Assembly: GCA_027186245.1 (NCBI GenBank)
Contig: CP114484.1
Location: 4,724,501 to 4,788,500, forward strand
Reading direction: 5' to 3'
Origin: Coriaria nepalensis
Taxonomy: Eukaryota > Streptophyta > Magnoliopsida > Cucurbitales > Coriariaceae
DNA: 64,000 nucleotides
Below, in pieces: positions 13,034 to 24,785 of the stretch. Positions within the stretch are counted from its first letter, which is position 1, and each line of letters begins with the position of its first letter. The notes beneath the pieces were generated by a model. The model was not told where the DNA came from. It did not search any database and saw nothing but the letters and a program-made list of their open reading frames with translations. The position numbers and the translations under genes were made by a program.

Positions 13034-14390
13034 TTGCCACTATTCCTCAACGAGCAGCTCTCTCTCTATCCTTTTGCGCTTCTGCTTCCTCTCCTCCCTA
13101 CCATTTCTTCAAACCCTTTTGGCAACGACTCTTGGGCTTTAAATTTAGAATTTATGTCTAACAGAAAATCCTCTTTTGAACATCTATTCCATAAACCACT
13201 CTCAATATCTCACCTTAGAATTTTTAGATACTTTTGCTATGGTACATGTTTAAATATTTCAGAAAATTTTAATCCCAGAGCTAATGTGTGTGTTTTCATA
13301 GGCTACTCTCTTACTAAAAATGGATACAAATCTTTAATCTTTCCTCACATTCATTCTATGTGAGTAAAGATACAATTTTCCATGAACACGCATTTCCCTT
13401 CAATCAAACTACTTCTAACCTACCTCATTATATCTTATGACACAACATTTACTGATGATGACTTCACTTTAATTGTTCCTTCATCATATGGATCTCTAAT
13501 TCCTTCTTATGTTCAATTTTTTCCTCTTTAAACAAACTCACTCATTCCTTCATCTAATCCAATCAATCCATCAAATTCACTTCTTCCTTCCACCACTCAG
13601 CCTAGAAAATCCTCTAGACTTTCATAACCCAGAATATGGTATAAAGTTTATATTTTTCAAAAATATAATTAAGCCAATTAAGTTTCATATCCTCTATCCA
13701 ATGTTATATCATACAACCATCTTTCCTCCTCTTATCAATGTCTATTTCTATATTTTCTACTTTCTTTGAAACCACACCCATATTTCGAGAAAATTAAAGA
13801 TAAAAGATAGATTAATGCTATGAAAACTGAAATCATACTTCAGAATTAAATGGAATATGATCATTAGTCTTTTTACCTCATGATAACAGACCAATATGTT
13901 GGAATGGGTGTATAACATGAAACTTAAATTTGATGGTACAATAGAAAAATTTAAGGCTCGTTTAATAGCTAAAGGCTATAATCAATAAGAATGGGTGGAA
14001 ATAATGAGATATTTTCTTCGGTAGCAAAAAATGCTCACTGTTAAAACCATTATAGCTCTTACGTCAATAAACAATTAACCTCTTCATCAAATAGACATAT
14101 ATATTGCTTTTTCACATAGTGATTTGCATGAAGAGTTCTATATGACATTACCATAGGGTTATTCATTTAAGGGGAGACACTTGTTTGCAAGCTTATCAAA
14201 TCTCTTTATGGCTTGAAGCTGGCCTCACAACAATGGAACCACAAATTTAGCACTGCCTTGTCACGAAGAGATTTTAAGTAATTTACACATGATTATTCCC
14301 TCTTTACCAAAGGCCTTTGTACATCTTTTTACCATTCTTTTAGTCTATGTTGACGATATTTTGATAACATGAAATGATCTAATTGAAATT
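13034..14390 (+). pseudogene. Ty1/Copia polyprotein relic (integrase tail to reverse transcriptase)
   Basis: At 13180-13360 the translation reads LFHKPLSISHLRIFRYFCY, then RANVCVFIGYSLTKNGYK, the post-integrase segment of plant Copia polyproteins. After a frameshifted stretch the RT follows: KFKARLIAKGYNQ (about 13950), PLHQIDIYIAF (about 14080), DLHEEFYMTLP (about 14125) and FTILLVYVDDILIT (about 14330-14370), the last holding the catalytic YVDD box. Stops and frameshifts are frequent. No LTR, primer-binding site or 3' end was found, so this is an internal fragment. It is followed directly by CACTA-type sequence. Confidence 0.88.
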
Positions 14391-14399
14391 ACTCCCTCA

Positions 14400-15730
14400 A
14401 AAACCTATCATAGACCATAAATGGAAGCTTGATGGGTTGATAATAAAATAATATTTGTTCTATCATAGACCATAAATGTTCAAAGTAGTTTTGTAATAAA
14501 GTAAGTGCATTGAGGCGACAATTCCGATGCTTGTAAACTCAAGGAAGAAGTGATTGAACTAAGAACTCAATTTTCCAACATGATAAGTTTCATGCAATCT
14601 CTTGTGGATTGTTGTGAAGGACAAGTATTAACCATTTACAACTTCATTATATCATTAATTACTTGTCGTTTAAGATTTTTTTACCTTCTTTTAATGAATT
14701 TTTATAGGTGTGGGGCTTCCATTAGATGGTCTAAACTTTGACTTGGATTCTCCACAAGGAGAAAGGAGAGCCTTCGTTGGTAGTAGATTGACAATCATTA
14801 CATCTCGGTATATTTAGGTGGATAAAGTTTATTGATTTTACATCTCTTTTACACTTTAGGTGGATAAGGTTTACGTTGGTGTGATGATTATGATTTTTGG
14901 AATTTAATATGATTTACTGATTTAGAAATGCTACAAGTATTTATATTAGACAGATTTATAAGGTTTACTAATTTCATTTTCATAGGTTGTTTCATATCAG
15001 TGTTTACTAATTTACTGATTTTTGGCATTATATTATGGTGGTGTGTTCATAATTTTATGTTTGAGATATTTCATGATATTCAAAATCTAATTTGGTGTAA
15101 TGTTTTGCCATTATACTTATTGTATGCAAAAGATTATCATGCTTTCATCCTTTTCAGATTATGCTAATTATGTTTTTGTATTCTTTCTTTATATTTTTTC
15201 TGTAGATGATGATGCCCGTGACCAAGAACAATAGTTTGATGAAGGTGTTGCAATGTATGGAGACAATAGATGTATGACCTATTTTATGATATGTTTTTCA
15301 AAATTTAAGTGCCACTAAATCCCATTACCTCACTTCTTAGTTGCACAAATTTTGCGACATGTTTAACTTAATACTTTAGCGCACGTTTTTGTGGTATAAC
15401 ATTTTGTTAGATTTAGATGTAATGTTAAGTGACATAATTACTTTGCACAATGAGCTGTACATTTTTTTTGCATTTTATCGTGACATAAATGTTAGTGGCA
15501 CAATTATTTGGTGCACCCGTCTAAAGTTCGACTTGAATTTTTGTTGTACCAAAGTGTCGCTAAAATGTGTAAAAGAATAATAATTGCAACACAGCTTTTT
15601 GTGCCACTAAATGGAAATTAACGTTGACCGATGACATGTCGTCCTTGTACCGCTAAACCAAACTTAGCAGCACTTCCGACGTTTTCTATGCATCTTTGAT
15701 GCTGCTAATCATCATGTTTTTCTTAGTACG
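14400..15730 (+). mobile_element. 3' part of a CACTA (En/Spm-like) transposon with subterminal repeats
   Basis: From about 15300 to 15715 a short motif, GTGCCACTAAA or its variants and complement (TTAGTGGCAC, TTAGCGCAC, GTCGCTAAAA, GTACCGCTAAA, TTAGCAGCAC), recurs at least eight times in both orientations. This is the usual subterminal repeat design of plant CACTA elements. The run ends with TTTTTCTTAGTACG at about 15717-15730, close to the canonical 3' end TTTTTCTTGTAGTG. Upstream, a frame at 14550 (MIELRTQFSNMISFMQSLV) resembles the short C-terminal piece of CACTA-linked proteins. The 5' end and transposase are missing. Class is inferred from the repeat pattern. Confidence 0.68.
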
Positions 15731-17893
15731 ATTTTGTTCTAAAAGAGATTATTATTGAATTAGATAGTAGTTTTTTTTTTTTATAGGAATTTCTTCCTCA
15801 AACTCAAAGAGTTTTATACAATTTTTCTATAGTAAAATTTAAGATTGGAGTGTATATACAGTCCTCATTCTTTGAATATAGAATATTCATTTATTCTTGT
15901 ACAAACTAATCTATAATTTTATTTTTATAAAATGAACTGTTCTTAATGATCTTCGTTGCTTGCAGCCTTGCACTAAGTTTATTACCTTCACAAAATCTCC
16001 TCTATAACATTCTCAACTTTTCACTCTCTATATGAATATATATCAAATTTGTTCAAACTTACTCCGCTTTTATGCTCTCTCTATATGTATAAAGTGATAG
16101 GTTCTCTCATTCGAGGCGTGAATTTATTCTTTGTTTAACCCACAAAGCTGAAAATCCTTTCAGATGAATATGCAACACTTGTTCCTCTTCCCATCTATGA
16201 GTGCCAATCGGCACATTCCTATGTGATTCATGACAATCAATTGAAGCTTTCGCAGTTCCGTATGGCCGGACTCAATGATCACTCACACGAAGTGCGAAGG
16301 ATCGGGTCAAATCTTGCTGATAGCTCTATTAATTACTACTTACAGAAAAAAAATAAAAAAGGAATTCCAAAACTCATGCTCCACAAAGCGCATGAAAAGT
16401 TCTGCTTCTATCTCATCATCACTTTGAAAACTACGAAAGTGAAAAAAAAAATATATATATATATATCATGATTGAGAATCTAAGGATTGAGAATTTGAGA
16501 TTAAGGCTATTTAAATATACTTACTTTAATCATGTCTAAATCCAAAAGTCCAGTTTAAGCTTTAGTCCCACGCTAACTAATGTACGTAGTCCCAAGAACC
16601 CAGAGTATAACGAAGTTCATTTAAAGCTAGAATAAGAAGATTATTATACGAATATTAGGTATTACAAGAAGAGTACTGTTAATCATGATGTCGGAATTCA
16701 GACATTGATAAAGTAATGACTGAAGCAAAACGTACTTACCTACGGTCAACCTGCAAGTTTATTCAAAAACCATAAGGGAAAAAAAAAAAGAAAAAAGGAA
16801 AAAGAAAAGCTGGAACGAGTCTAAACATGCATGAATGATCACAATCATGATTTACGAACTCAGTACTACTAGAAAGGGTAAGAACAAAGACAGACTTGTT
16901 GCTTTCTAACTTTGTCTGCTCATCTTCAGTCACCCTTTATTCTATTTTTGTGTTGTGCTGTACAGTGTAGCCCTAGCTAAGTACAGTCTGATCTTTCATC
17001 CACGTATATAATATTAAATATATCATCAAGATTGATCGAGTACGCATATATATACGTTTGAACTTATCTGAGCGGTTCAATTCTATAAACAACTTGAACT
17101 AAAATCTGAGTTCAAAATTAAAATTAAAAAAATAAAATAAAATAATAAACTCAAAACTATTTAGTATGCATTATTTGAATTTTAGTATGTAAACTGGAGT
17201 TTGAGTAAGCCACATTTATAGGGGAAAAAAAAGAGATTTAAATTCGTATCTTTTATCTAAGGTAAAATTTTAAACTAGTTGAATGTTTGAATCACATTAC
17301 ACTTAATTTTAGATATATATTCGATATATTAATATATTATTTAAATAATAATTATAACTTATTTGAGAATAAAATACTTTTAAATAATATCGATTATTTA
17401 ATATATTCGATTAATTAATAAAATTTTCTTGATCTTAGACCACTATAATTAAAAATTTAGAGTCAAGACTTAAATTTAATTAATAGTGAGTGAATGGACT
17501 CAAATAGACTCATAACGCAAACATCAGAAATGGATAACAAACGTAAATCAAGTTAAAAACAAACCCGTAATAATGACAAAATGATATTTGGATAATATAT
17601 AGTGCTAGAGAGAAATCATCAAAACCTTGCTATTTTATGACAAGAGGATACTATTAGAAGCAAAAGGAGACCCATTATCCGGTTAACTCCCACTCCAATT
17701 AATACACCAAAATTAAACCAAGCTCACAAATCTTCATTATTATTGTTACTATTTATTTTATTTTATTCAAACTTTTTGGATATCTATCTCTCACTCATCC
17801 AATCATACGAACATGCTAACTATATATTGGAAAAGAATATCTAGTTTCTAATAGGCCGTGATATTCATGAAGATCCAACTAAGTCGACAAGGT
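15731..17893. other. Intergenic stretch downstream of the GATA gene, no gene seen
   Basis: AT-rich. An open frame at 16223-16471 has no family signature. The part near 17800-17893 is expected to hold the 3' UTR of the GATA factor, but no single polyadenylation signal can be chosen in such AT-rich sequence. Confidence 0.45.
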
Positions 17894-19216
17894 TTAACCA
17901 TGAACAAGTCCATAAGATAAAGCCATGAGCAAGATGGCAGCTTCCTTCTCATCTTGAGGAAAAACTCGTTGAAAAGCTGAGACGTTCTTGCTCAAACTGA
18001 CGATATGATCCTCAAAGCAAAGCTTTTTCTGATGATCAATGTTGATAATTGATCTAGATTGAGAATTTAGTACCTTGGACCTTTTCTTCAATTGTGTTTT
18101 CTTAATTTTGTGATGCACCTTATTTGCCTTTATAGCATGTGCAGAACTAGTACCGGCTGGTTTGTCGAATTCATGATTGATGGTATTGCCGTTTGCTGCC
18201 CCGGTGGCGGTGGCGGTGGCAGCGGCAGCTGCCGCCATGGCCCTCCTTGCCTTTCTTTGTCGAATACCACAAGCATTGCATAGTGACTACATCAATAAAT
18301 TAAGGGATAAGTATACATTGACAAGTTTGCTATATACAGTAATTAAGAACAATTTAGGAGAAATAACTAGATTACATTACCTTAGGGCCTCTAGGTCCAC
18401 TTCTCCAAAGTGGGGTTTTGCTTGTGTTGCAGTCAGAACAAACCCTGATTGTATTGTTGACAATGTTGGTGTTAGTCATGTCCAAATTATTATGAGATAT
18501 AGTTGTCTTCTTCTGATTCTGATCATGATCTTCAAACTTAATCATCTGGGTCGTACCGTTAATGATCTGCAGTTCTGTATCAACTTCCTTTTGCCGATCT
18601 TGATCGGAAGTAGTCATCATCTTACGCATCAATCTTATCTTTGAAGGCATCCACTTAACTACAGAATTAGCAGAACCATTATTCTCGCCTGAGCTTTCAT
18701 AATTCCCATCTTCTTTTTTCCAAATTGTAAACCTCAGCCCTCTAATCTCTGCCTGATCTTGATTTTCCGGACTCGACTGATCAATAATGTTACATGATCC
18801 AACCTTCGGAACATTTAGATCAGCCTAAAATTAATCAAAATTCAAATATTCAAATTAATCATATATATTACTAATGACCTAGAGACCATATATCAGATAG
18901 ATATTATAAAAAAATAAAAATGAAAACCGTAAAATTAGATCATGTAGTCTATAGGTCACTGAAGTAAACTTACCGACCGAAACTATATATATATAAATAC
19001 CTGATCATGTCTAAGTTGGAATTTTTGTGAGTCGGATGATCTATTAATGTAACTAGAAACTCCATGATCTTGAGCTGGTTTGGAGAAGATAGGGCAAGAT
19101 ATAGAAGAAGAAGATGAAGAAGAAGCTTGAGGTGTACCAAGAAGAAAAAAGAGAGGGTTTATGTGATCATGAGCTTCATTAAGCTCCATTGGTGAGTTCA
19201 GAAAAGGTAGAGCCAT
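17894..19216 (-). CDS. LLM-domain B-GATA transcription factor (GNC/CGA1-like), 3 exons
   Basis: Exons are 19001-19216, 18381-18824 and 17894-18286, all GT-AG in phase 0, giving 350 aa. The start is the first ATG (MALPFLNSPMELNEAHDHIN), as in GATA21/22 proteins. The type-IV zinc finger is CSDCNTSKTPLWRSGPRGPK then SLCNACG: C-x2-C-x18-C-x2-C with Cys at about 201, 204, 223 and 226, split by an intron after GPRGPK as in other B-GATAs. A basic tail follows (RQRKARRAM), then an Ala/Thr repeat. The C-terminus carries the Leu-Leu-Met motif (ILLMALSYG, about 338-346) that defines the LLM subclass. Known members are nuclear factors that promote chlorophyll synthesis and chloroplast development and respond to cytokinin and light. 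A 5' fragment of this gene is duplicated at 26.3-28.5 kb. No damage is seen here. Confidence 0.95.
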
Positions 19217-19322
19217 CAGATTTTTTTTTTTCTTTTGATGATCAAGCTGAAATTATAAAGAGAAAAAAGAGAGGGAGAGAGAGAGGGGGGCAAAAAGGGG
19301 CGAGAGCAGAGAGTGGTAAGGG

Positions 19323-19333
19323 TGTTTTATAAG
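19323..19333 (-). promoter_or_regulatory. Likely TATA box of the GATA gene
   Basis: On the minus strand the sequence CTTATAAAAC lies about 110 bp upstream of the start codon. It is followed by a CT-rich leader (complement of the GA run at 19260-19290), a common plant promoter layout. In the duplicated copy the same position reads TTTTAAAAG, so the box is lost there. Position and motif are seen; use as a promoter is inferred. Confidence 0.5.
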
Positions 19334-19725
19334 AGGAGGGACCAAGTTTTTTCTATTAATTATAAACAAATTCACGTGAGTTGATGAGTCAGAAAAAAAC
19401 AAGTCAAAGAGACAAAACTATAATTAAAAGGGGAGATGTGTAATGCTGCCGCTACACAGATATGTGATCCCTTATGTAAAGACAAAACCCTATCTGCAAC
19501 GCCCAAAATTTCACCTCCTATTCATCCTGGACATGCACCAAGTAATTTCATGGCCACACATTTCATTATCATATATTATTCATTAATATTCACGCCCTCT
19601 TCGAACAAAATTACCAATCTAGATTCTTCATAAATATATCATAGCTCCAAATGTAACAAAACATCCATATCTGTGGGTTTGTGGGTGTGTGGGTGTGTGG
19701 GTGTGTGTGTTGTCTTTTGATCATT

Positions 19726-22700
19726 ACAGGAAATAACTAGCTAGCTACCAATATCAGCCTACGGATCTACGACCAAATGACTGTGACTATGACCGGGGCA
19801 AGGAGGCCCCAAGTTTTTTTTTTTTTTTTTTCACCTTAAGATCACTTTTCATTTAAAATATTAAAATTTTGCTTTTTTTTTTTTTTTTATTCTTATTGAA
19901 AGCAAATTTAGATCTGATTCATAGGATCATGTTGAACTGACGTTAACTTATTCTTTGTAATTCAAGAAACTAAAAAGCATAACCTAATTAGGAACAAAAT
20001 CTATGCCAATTCATTCCACAATCGAGGAATTGTGCATAATTGGTCATATAGGAAAGTTATAATGAGGTCTGAACCAAAGAGCCGGTTGATGACCATTGAA
20101 CCTACTCACATAAAGATCGGTGAAAATGCTTAGATTTTATCGAACAATTTAACCGTATTGTGAAGAAGATAGATAGGCTCACTGGTTAGGGAATCATTCA
20201 TACATGCTTTCCTTGGAAGCACCATAAGTGAGAAGTTTATACGAGCTCTAGGAAAGATGCAACTCATTAAAAGACAACTAAAGCAATAATGATAACTAAA
20301 GATAAGATTATTATAGATATTTGGGGTTGAGCCTTCGTATCATATAACCATAAGCCTAATAAGATTCAGCTGCTTGATTAACTTCTTTAAGAATTTGTTG
20401 AAACTGATGAACATTAGACAAAATATATTACCGACTACGTGTAATCTCGCTTCCTAGGATAAGAGATATCTTGAATATACAATCAACCATTTGTACTAAA
20501 CAAAGAGATCACAGATTCAATTAAATCTCTGAATATTTTGCACATGACAAATTTCACAACACTTAAGTAGATATTGACCTTCAGCTTGCAAACTAATTGT
20601 AGTACTCCAAAATATTGCATGAGCTTGGATAAAAATTCCTTAGTTATTCATGAAGATGATGCTGCCTCCCGAAACGATTTGCCTTGTTCGCTCCATCAAT
20701 TTTTGCTTGATTATTAAAAGCGGAGGAAACATCCATTTAAGCAATTTACAACTTAAGAAAGGAGATCTAGTAGTAACATTTGGAATTTGAAGACACATCT
20801 AGTAGTAATATAGTCAAGAGAAACATGTGCTATATATTATACACGTTTTAAAGTCCCTTCTATTTCATGTCATATTATTATTCTAGTAAGAGTTGTTATG
20901 AAATATCTTATCCTTAATTTGGATTATTATTTTTAAAAAATAAATTAAATTGTATATGCTTTATAAATTTTGACTCTAGTTTCTTTCTTTTATGTCTTCA
21001 TTTATTATGTTTAAATGTTTCTAATATAAGTTAGGGATGTTGTGACTTTCGTATAATTTCTCTTAAGCAATTTATATTTGTTGAAAGTTTTGATTCTCAT
21101 ATCTCTGATATCCCCTCTTTTGTTTTGTTTTAATTTTTATGATTAGTAATATTTTGAGATTCTTTCTCTACTAACAACTTTGCCAAATATATATATAGAG
21201 TGAATGATAGCGTTTCCTAATATGTATATATATATATATATAATTTTTTTAAAAAAAGTTTATTATAGAAATAAAAATAGTACTACATATCACTCGGATT
21301 TCAACCACTTCAAGTTGTCTCTCATTGAGCCAAAAAAAGAAGATTTCTGTCTCTAAATACTTCATGATCCATGATGCTGAATGCGATTTATTATAATTAC
21401 AGTTCATATATCTATACTTATACGCATACATATACATATACAAATCACTTAACACGACATAGTAAGTACAATAATAAGCAGTTATTTCTCCGCTTAGACG
21501 TTATATATAGAAAGAGACGTATCGATACCGGTTTGACATTTTGGCAATCTTTGTTATCTCACTTGTGACCTCTCTCTCTTACACCCATCTTTGCATGCCT
21601 AATTCTTTTGTGAACATTGGTAATCAACAGGAAAAAATGTGTGTACATGATCTATGTATAAATAGGTAGAGATGCATTCTGTTAATTAATCTTCTGTAAT
21701 AATTACAAAAATTCTTGATCAATGATTGATAATCAATTAGGATAGTACTTATCTTCAATTCTAGCATCTTGGTTAATTAGGGAATTTATTTCCATCTCAT
21801 TAAACGAAACCAACAATTACAACAACTTAAAAAGACAGTAACGGAATGAGAAAACTGTTGATTGAAATTAACATTTGCAAACGAAAACATAAGAAAGTCT
21901 TACAAGGAGCAAAGTGGCTTCGTAGATGAAGAGTTAGATATTGAAATGAAGATAAAAAAACACTCTAAAAATAATGAAATTTTGCACAGATTCCCAATAG
22001 TTATGGAAAATTCTTTCAAAATGACATCAAGATTCAGGATGGTGTCTGAGGCTATTATTGAAGTCCGATAGAGTTTCTCCGTAGATCTTCACATTAGTTT
22101 TGTTTGCATACCTCATGTGTTTGATCTAATCCTCCCGTTTTGATAGTTATGGCTATCTAAAGTTAATTAGGAGTGCAAGTCATGTAACTTCTTGAGTTCA
22201 AACTTTTGAGAATTAATCCAAATAGTTGAGATACTCAAATGTCATATATATGATCCTTACCGATACCAATGGGTCTTGGTTTTCAAATAGTTCGTACTCA
22301 AGTGGAGGAGCAATGACTCTTCTTGATTGCATGCTACTCTCTCGATACCGATGGGTCTTGGTTTTCAACATTCAAATTAAAACAGTCCATAGGGCGTGAA
22401 AGAATACCACAAAATGTTATTTCGAGGCCTTATTGTGAACAGTCAACATCTCAAAGAAGAGTATGACCATGCATTGAAAATACAATTTGATGAATACGGA
22501 ATATCATAGAAATAATCTTTCAGCCACATTCAAGGAAGTTATTAAAATTTAGTAGGTTTATCTTTTTTGTATACCGAGTTTTTAAAGATTTCTCATTCAT
22601 TTTTTATGTGAGTCAATATTCTCAATATATTCTTTATACGTGAATTTTTTTTTTCTTAATTTAAATGAAGCTAAATATACGTGGTGATTAATTTATTATA

Positions 22701-23003
22701 TGTGGACATGATTTAAATACCATATAGAAGTTTGTACTTCTAACTCAAAATAATTAATGGTGAGTAGATGGTGATCCTTTTTTTTTTTTTAATATATGAA
22801 TTTCTTAAAACTTTCGTTCCCCAAATAAAATATATTATTTAAAAAAAAAAAAGCTAGTTTTAACATACATATAACTCTATTATAAGTTTTGTAAGACTTC
22901 ATATTACTAATATCAAATTATTTCCTTAAATAATTGTCTCAAATATAGTCGAATGTAAAATCCATTAAAAAAAGCAAGTTGTACAATTTACAGCTAGCTC
23001 ATC
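19726..23003. other. Intergenic stretch upstream of the GATA gene, no gene seen
   Basis: AT-rich with T runs at about 19815-19830 and 19873-19888 and AT microsatellite at about 21190-21245. A GTGTGGGT-type tract lies just before it (about 19675-19710). Frames such as 21862-22071 show no family similarity. The sentence-length motif 'ccgatgggtcttggttttcaa' occurs twice (about 22267 and 22345), a small direct repeat about 80 bp apart. Confidence 0.45.
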
Positions 23004-23495
23004 GTTAAGCCTAGAGCTGTCAAAATGGACCATGTTTTTGACCCGGCCTATGGATCAGAAAGAAAGTCCAGCCCGACCCTTTTTAAATGGTCTAGGTTAA
23101 GCCGACTCAAATACAAAAGTCTGGTTTAGATAAAATTTCAAGTTCACCGGACTAATCTGGCATGCCATGATTGGGCCGGGCCCCGCTCACCACCTACACC
23201 TTAGGCTGAGTACCCCGCGATGTAATGCATGTGCGGCAAACTTTTTAGCTTGCCCCAAATGCAAGGATTTGAGAAGGCTTTCGACCCTCTCATTCTTATT
23301 CCTTAATCTCAATCCCTGATCCGTAATTTTTTATAAATTAAACCAAAGTCCAAGGTAATTAATTTTTAAGTTTAACAATATTATTGTTTATTAATTATTA
23401 TTATACTTAATGTTAATGCTTTACATTTTTACTTAAAATTTTATTTATTTATATTTTTTATTATTAATCATTTACTTTTAAATTCTTAATAGGAA

Positions 23496-23935
23496 ATGGA
23501 TCATAATCAATATGACTTCAACTCTCAAAATAAGTATGAGAAAAATCTTTATGTCGAAATCGATTCAAATTTACTGCCGATACCATTAGTTCCAGCACAA
23601 TCTAATATAGTACCATGTCTACCATCACCATCATCTAATACCAATATTACTACTTTTGCAAATACAATGCCCATAAGGAGACATAATAAGCGAACATCTG
23701 ATATTTGAGATACATTCGACATAGTTTCACATAAAAATAAGAAATGTGAGAACATTGATGGTGCAATGTGAAAATATTGCAAAACTATTTTGGTTGCATT
23801 TCCAAATGGTGGAACTAATCACTTGAAACGTCACAAAGAAAAATGTATGGCTAAAGCTGGTGCAAGTATGAATCCAACTCAACTGAATTTTAATACTGAT
23901 AGTACAATTGGTGCGTGGCTGCTAGAGAATCTCTA
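23496..23935 (+). pseudogene. 5' fragment of a hAT transposase gene (BED finger)
   Basis: The frame begins MDHNQYDFNSQNKYEKNLYV and is open to 23708. After one stop it continues in the same frame to a BED-finger motif (KYCKTILVAFPNGGTNHLKR, then HKEKC) at about 23775-23855, followed by NPTQLNF and another stop. The family (zinc finger BED domain hAT transposases) is recognisable from the FPNGGTNHLKRHKEKC core. The catalytic and dimerisation regions are absent downstream, so it is a broken gene. Confidence 0.75.
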
Positions 23936-24167
23936 GTTAGACTTATTGCTGCTACTGATTTTCTTTTTAATTTTGGTGATAGTGTCTATTATGAGAAGCA
24001 CATTAGAAGAGCATATAAATTTTTTTTTTTTAAAGAATATTTGAACTTTGATGATATGATTTGATAATTTTTGTTGTTCTTAGTTATTTGGTTGTAAACT
24101 TTGATGATACAATTTGATAATTTTGTTTGGATTGTTCTTGGTCTCTTAAATCTAAGATTATATTTTG

Positions 24168-24273
24168 CTAGTTTACTCTATGGGTGGAAAGCCCCATCAA
24201 CCGATATGTGAGATGCATATACCGACATGTGAGATCTCGGTTGACGGGGCTTTCAACCTATAGAGTAAACTAG
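24168..24273. repeat. Inverted repeat, 37-bp arms with 32-bp spacer
   Basis: The left arm 24168-24204 begins CTAGTTTACTCTATGGGTGG and the right arm 24237-24273 is its reverse complement with 3 mismatches of 37. A transcript would fold into a long hairpin. It lies inside the second hAT element, directly before the GGGTCGAA array. The spacer contains CCGACATGTGAGAT, which is related to the motif repeated in the array. Confidence 0.85.
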
Positions 24274-24278
24274 TAGTT

Positions 24279-24785
24279 ATGGGTCGAAGGGTCGAAGGGT
24301 CGAAGGCCTCAAGGTCTTAACAAACACAGATTGATGTCTCACATGTCGGTCAATGGTCAAAGGGTCAAAGGGTATCTCACATAAGTTAGAATCCACGAGT
24401 TTAAGGGTTGAAGACCTCGAGGTCCTGAGATACACAGGTTGTCGTCTCACTTGTTGGTCTATAGTCGAAGGGTTGAAGGGTCTTAGAGTCGAAGGGTCGA
24501 AGGGTCGAAGGGTCGAAGAGTTGAAAATTTGAAAAAAGTTGAAGGGTCAAAGGGTCAAAAGCCTCGAGGCATTGAGATGCACGGACCGACATCTCAAATG
24601 TCGGTTTCTGGTCGAAGAGTCGAAAGGTCGAAGGCCTTGAGAACCTAAGATGCACAAACCGACATCTCACATGTCGGTCTGTAGTCGAAGGGTCGAAAGA
24701 TTAAAGGGTCAAAAGGCATTTTAGACCAACTTTTCACATAATTCGAGTCCTTTCGAAGTGTCGAAGGATCGAAAGGCATCTCACA
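24279..24785. repeat. GGGTCGAA minisatellite with interspersed ~45-bp higher-order unit
   Basis: The 8-bp word GGGTCGAA (variants GGGTCAAA, GGTTGAAG) is repeated in runs. Between runs a longer unit recurs four times, starting at about 24307, 24415, 24562 and 24634. It begins CCTCGAGG or similar, then an AGATGCACA-like part, then a CCGACATCTCACATGTCGGT-like palindrome. Spacing is irregular (108, 147, 72 bp), so this is a composite array and not a simple satellite. Any translation of it is an artefact. Confidence 0.85.

Noticed and set aside
16223..16471. 82-aa plus-strand frame
   Set aside because: No recognisable domain, ends in an AT microsatellite, no splice context.
24401..24670. 89-aa frame with FRPSTFRLFDQ-type repeats
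   Set aside because: It is a translation of the GGGTCGAA minisatellite and not a protein gene.
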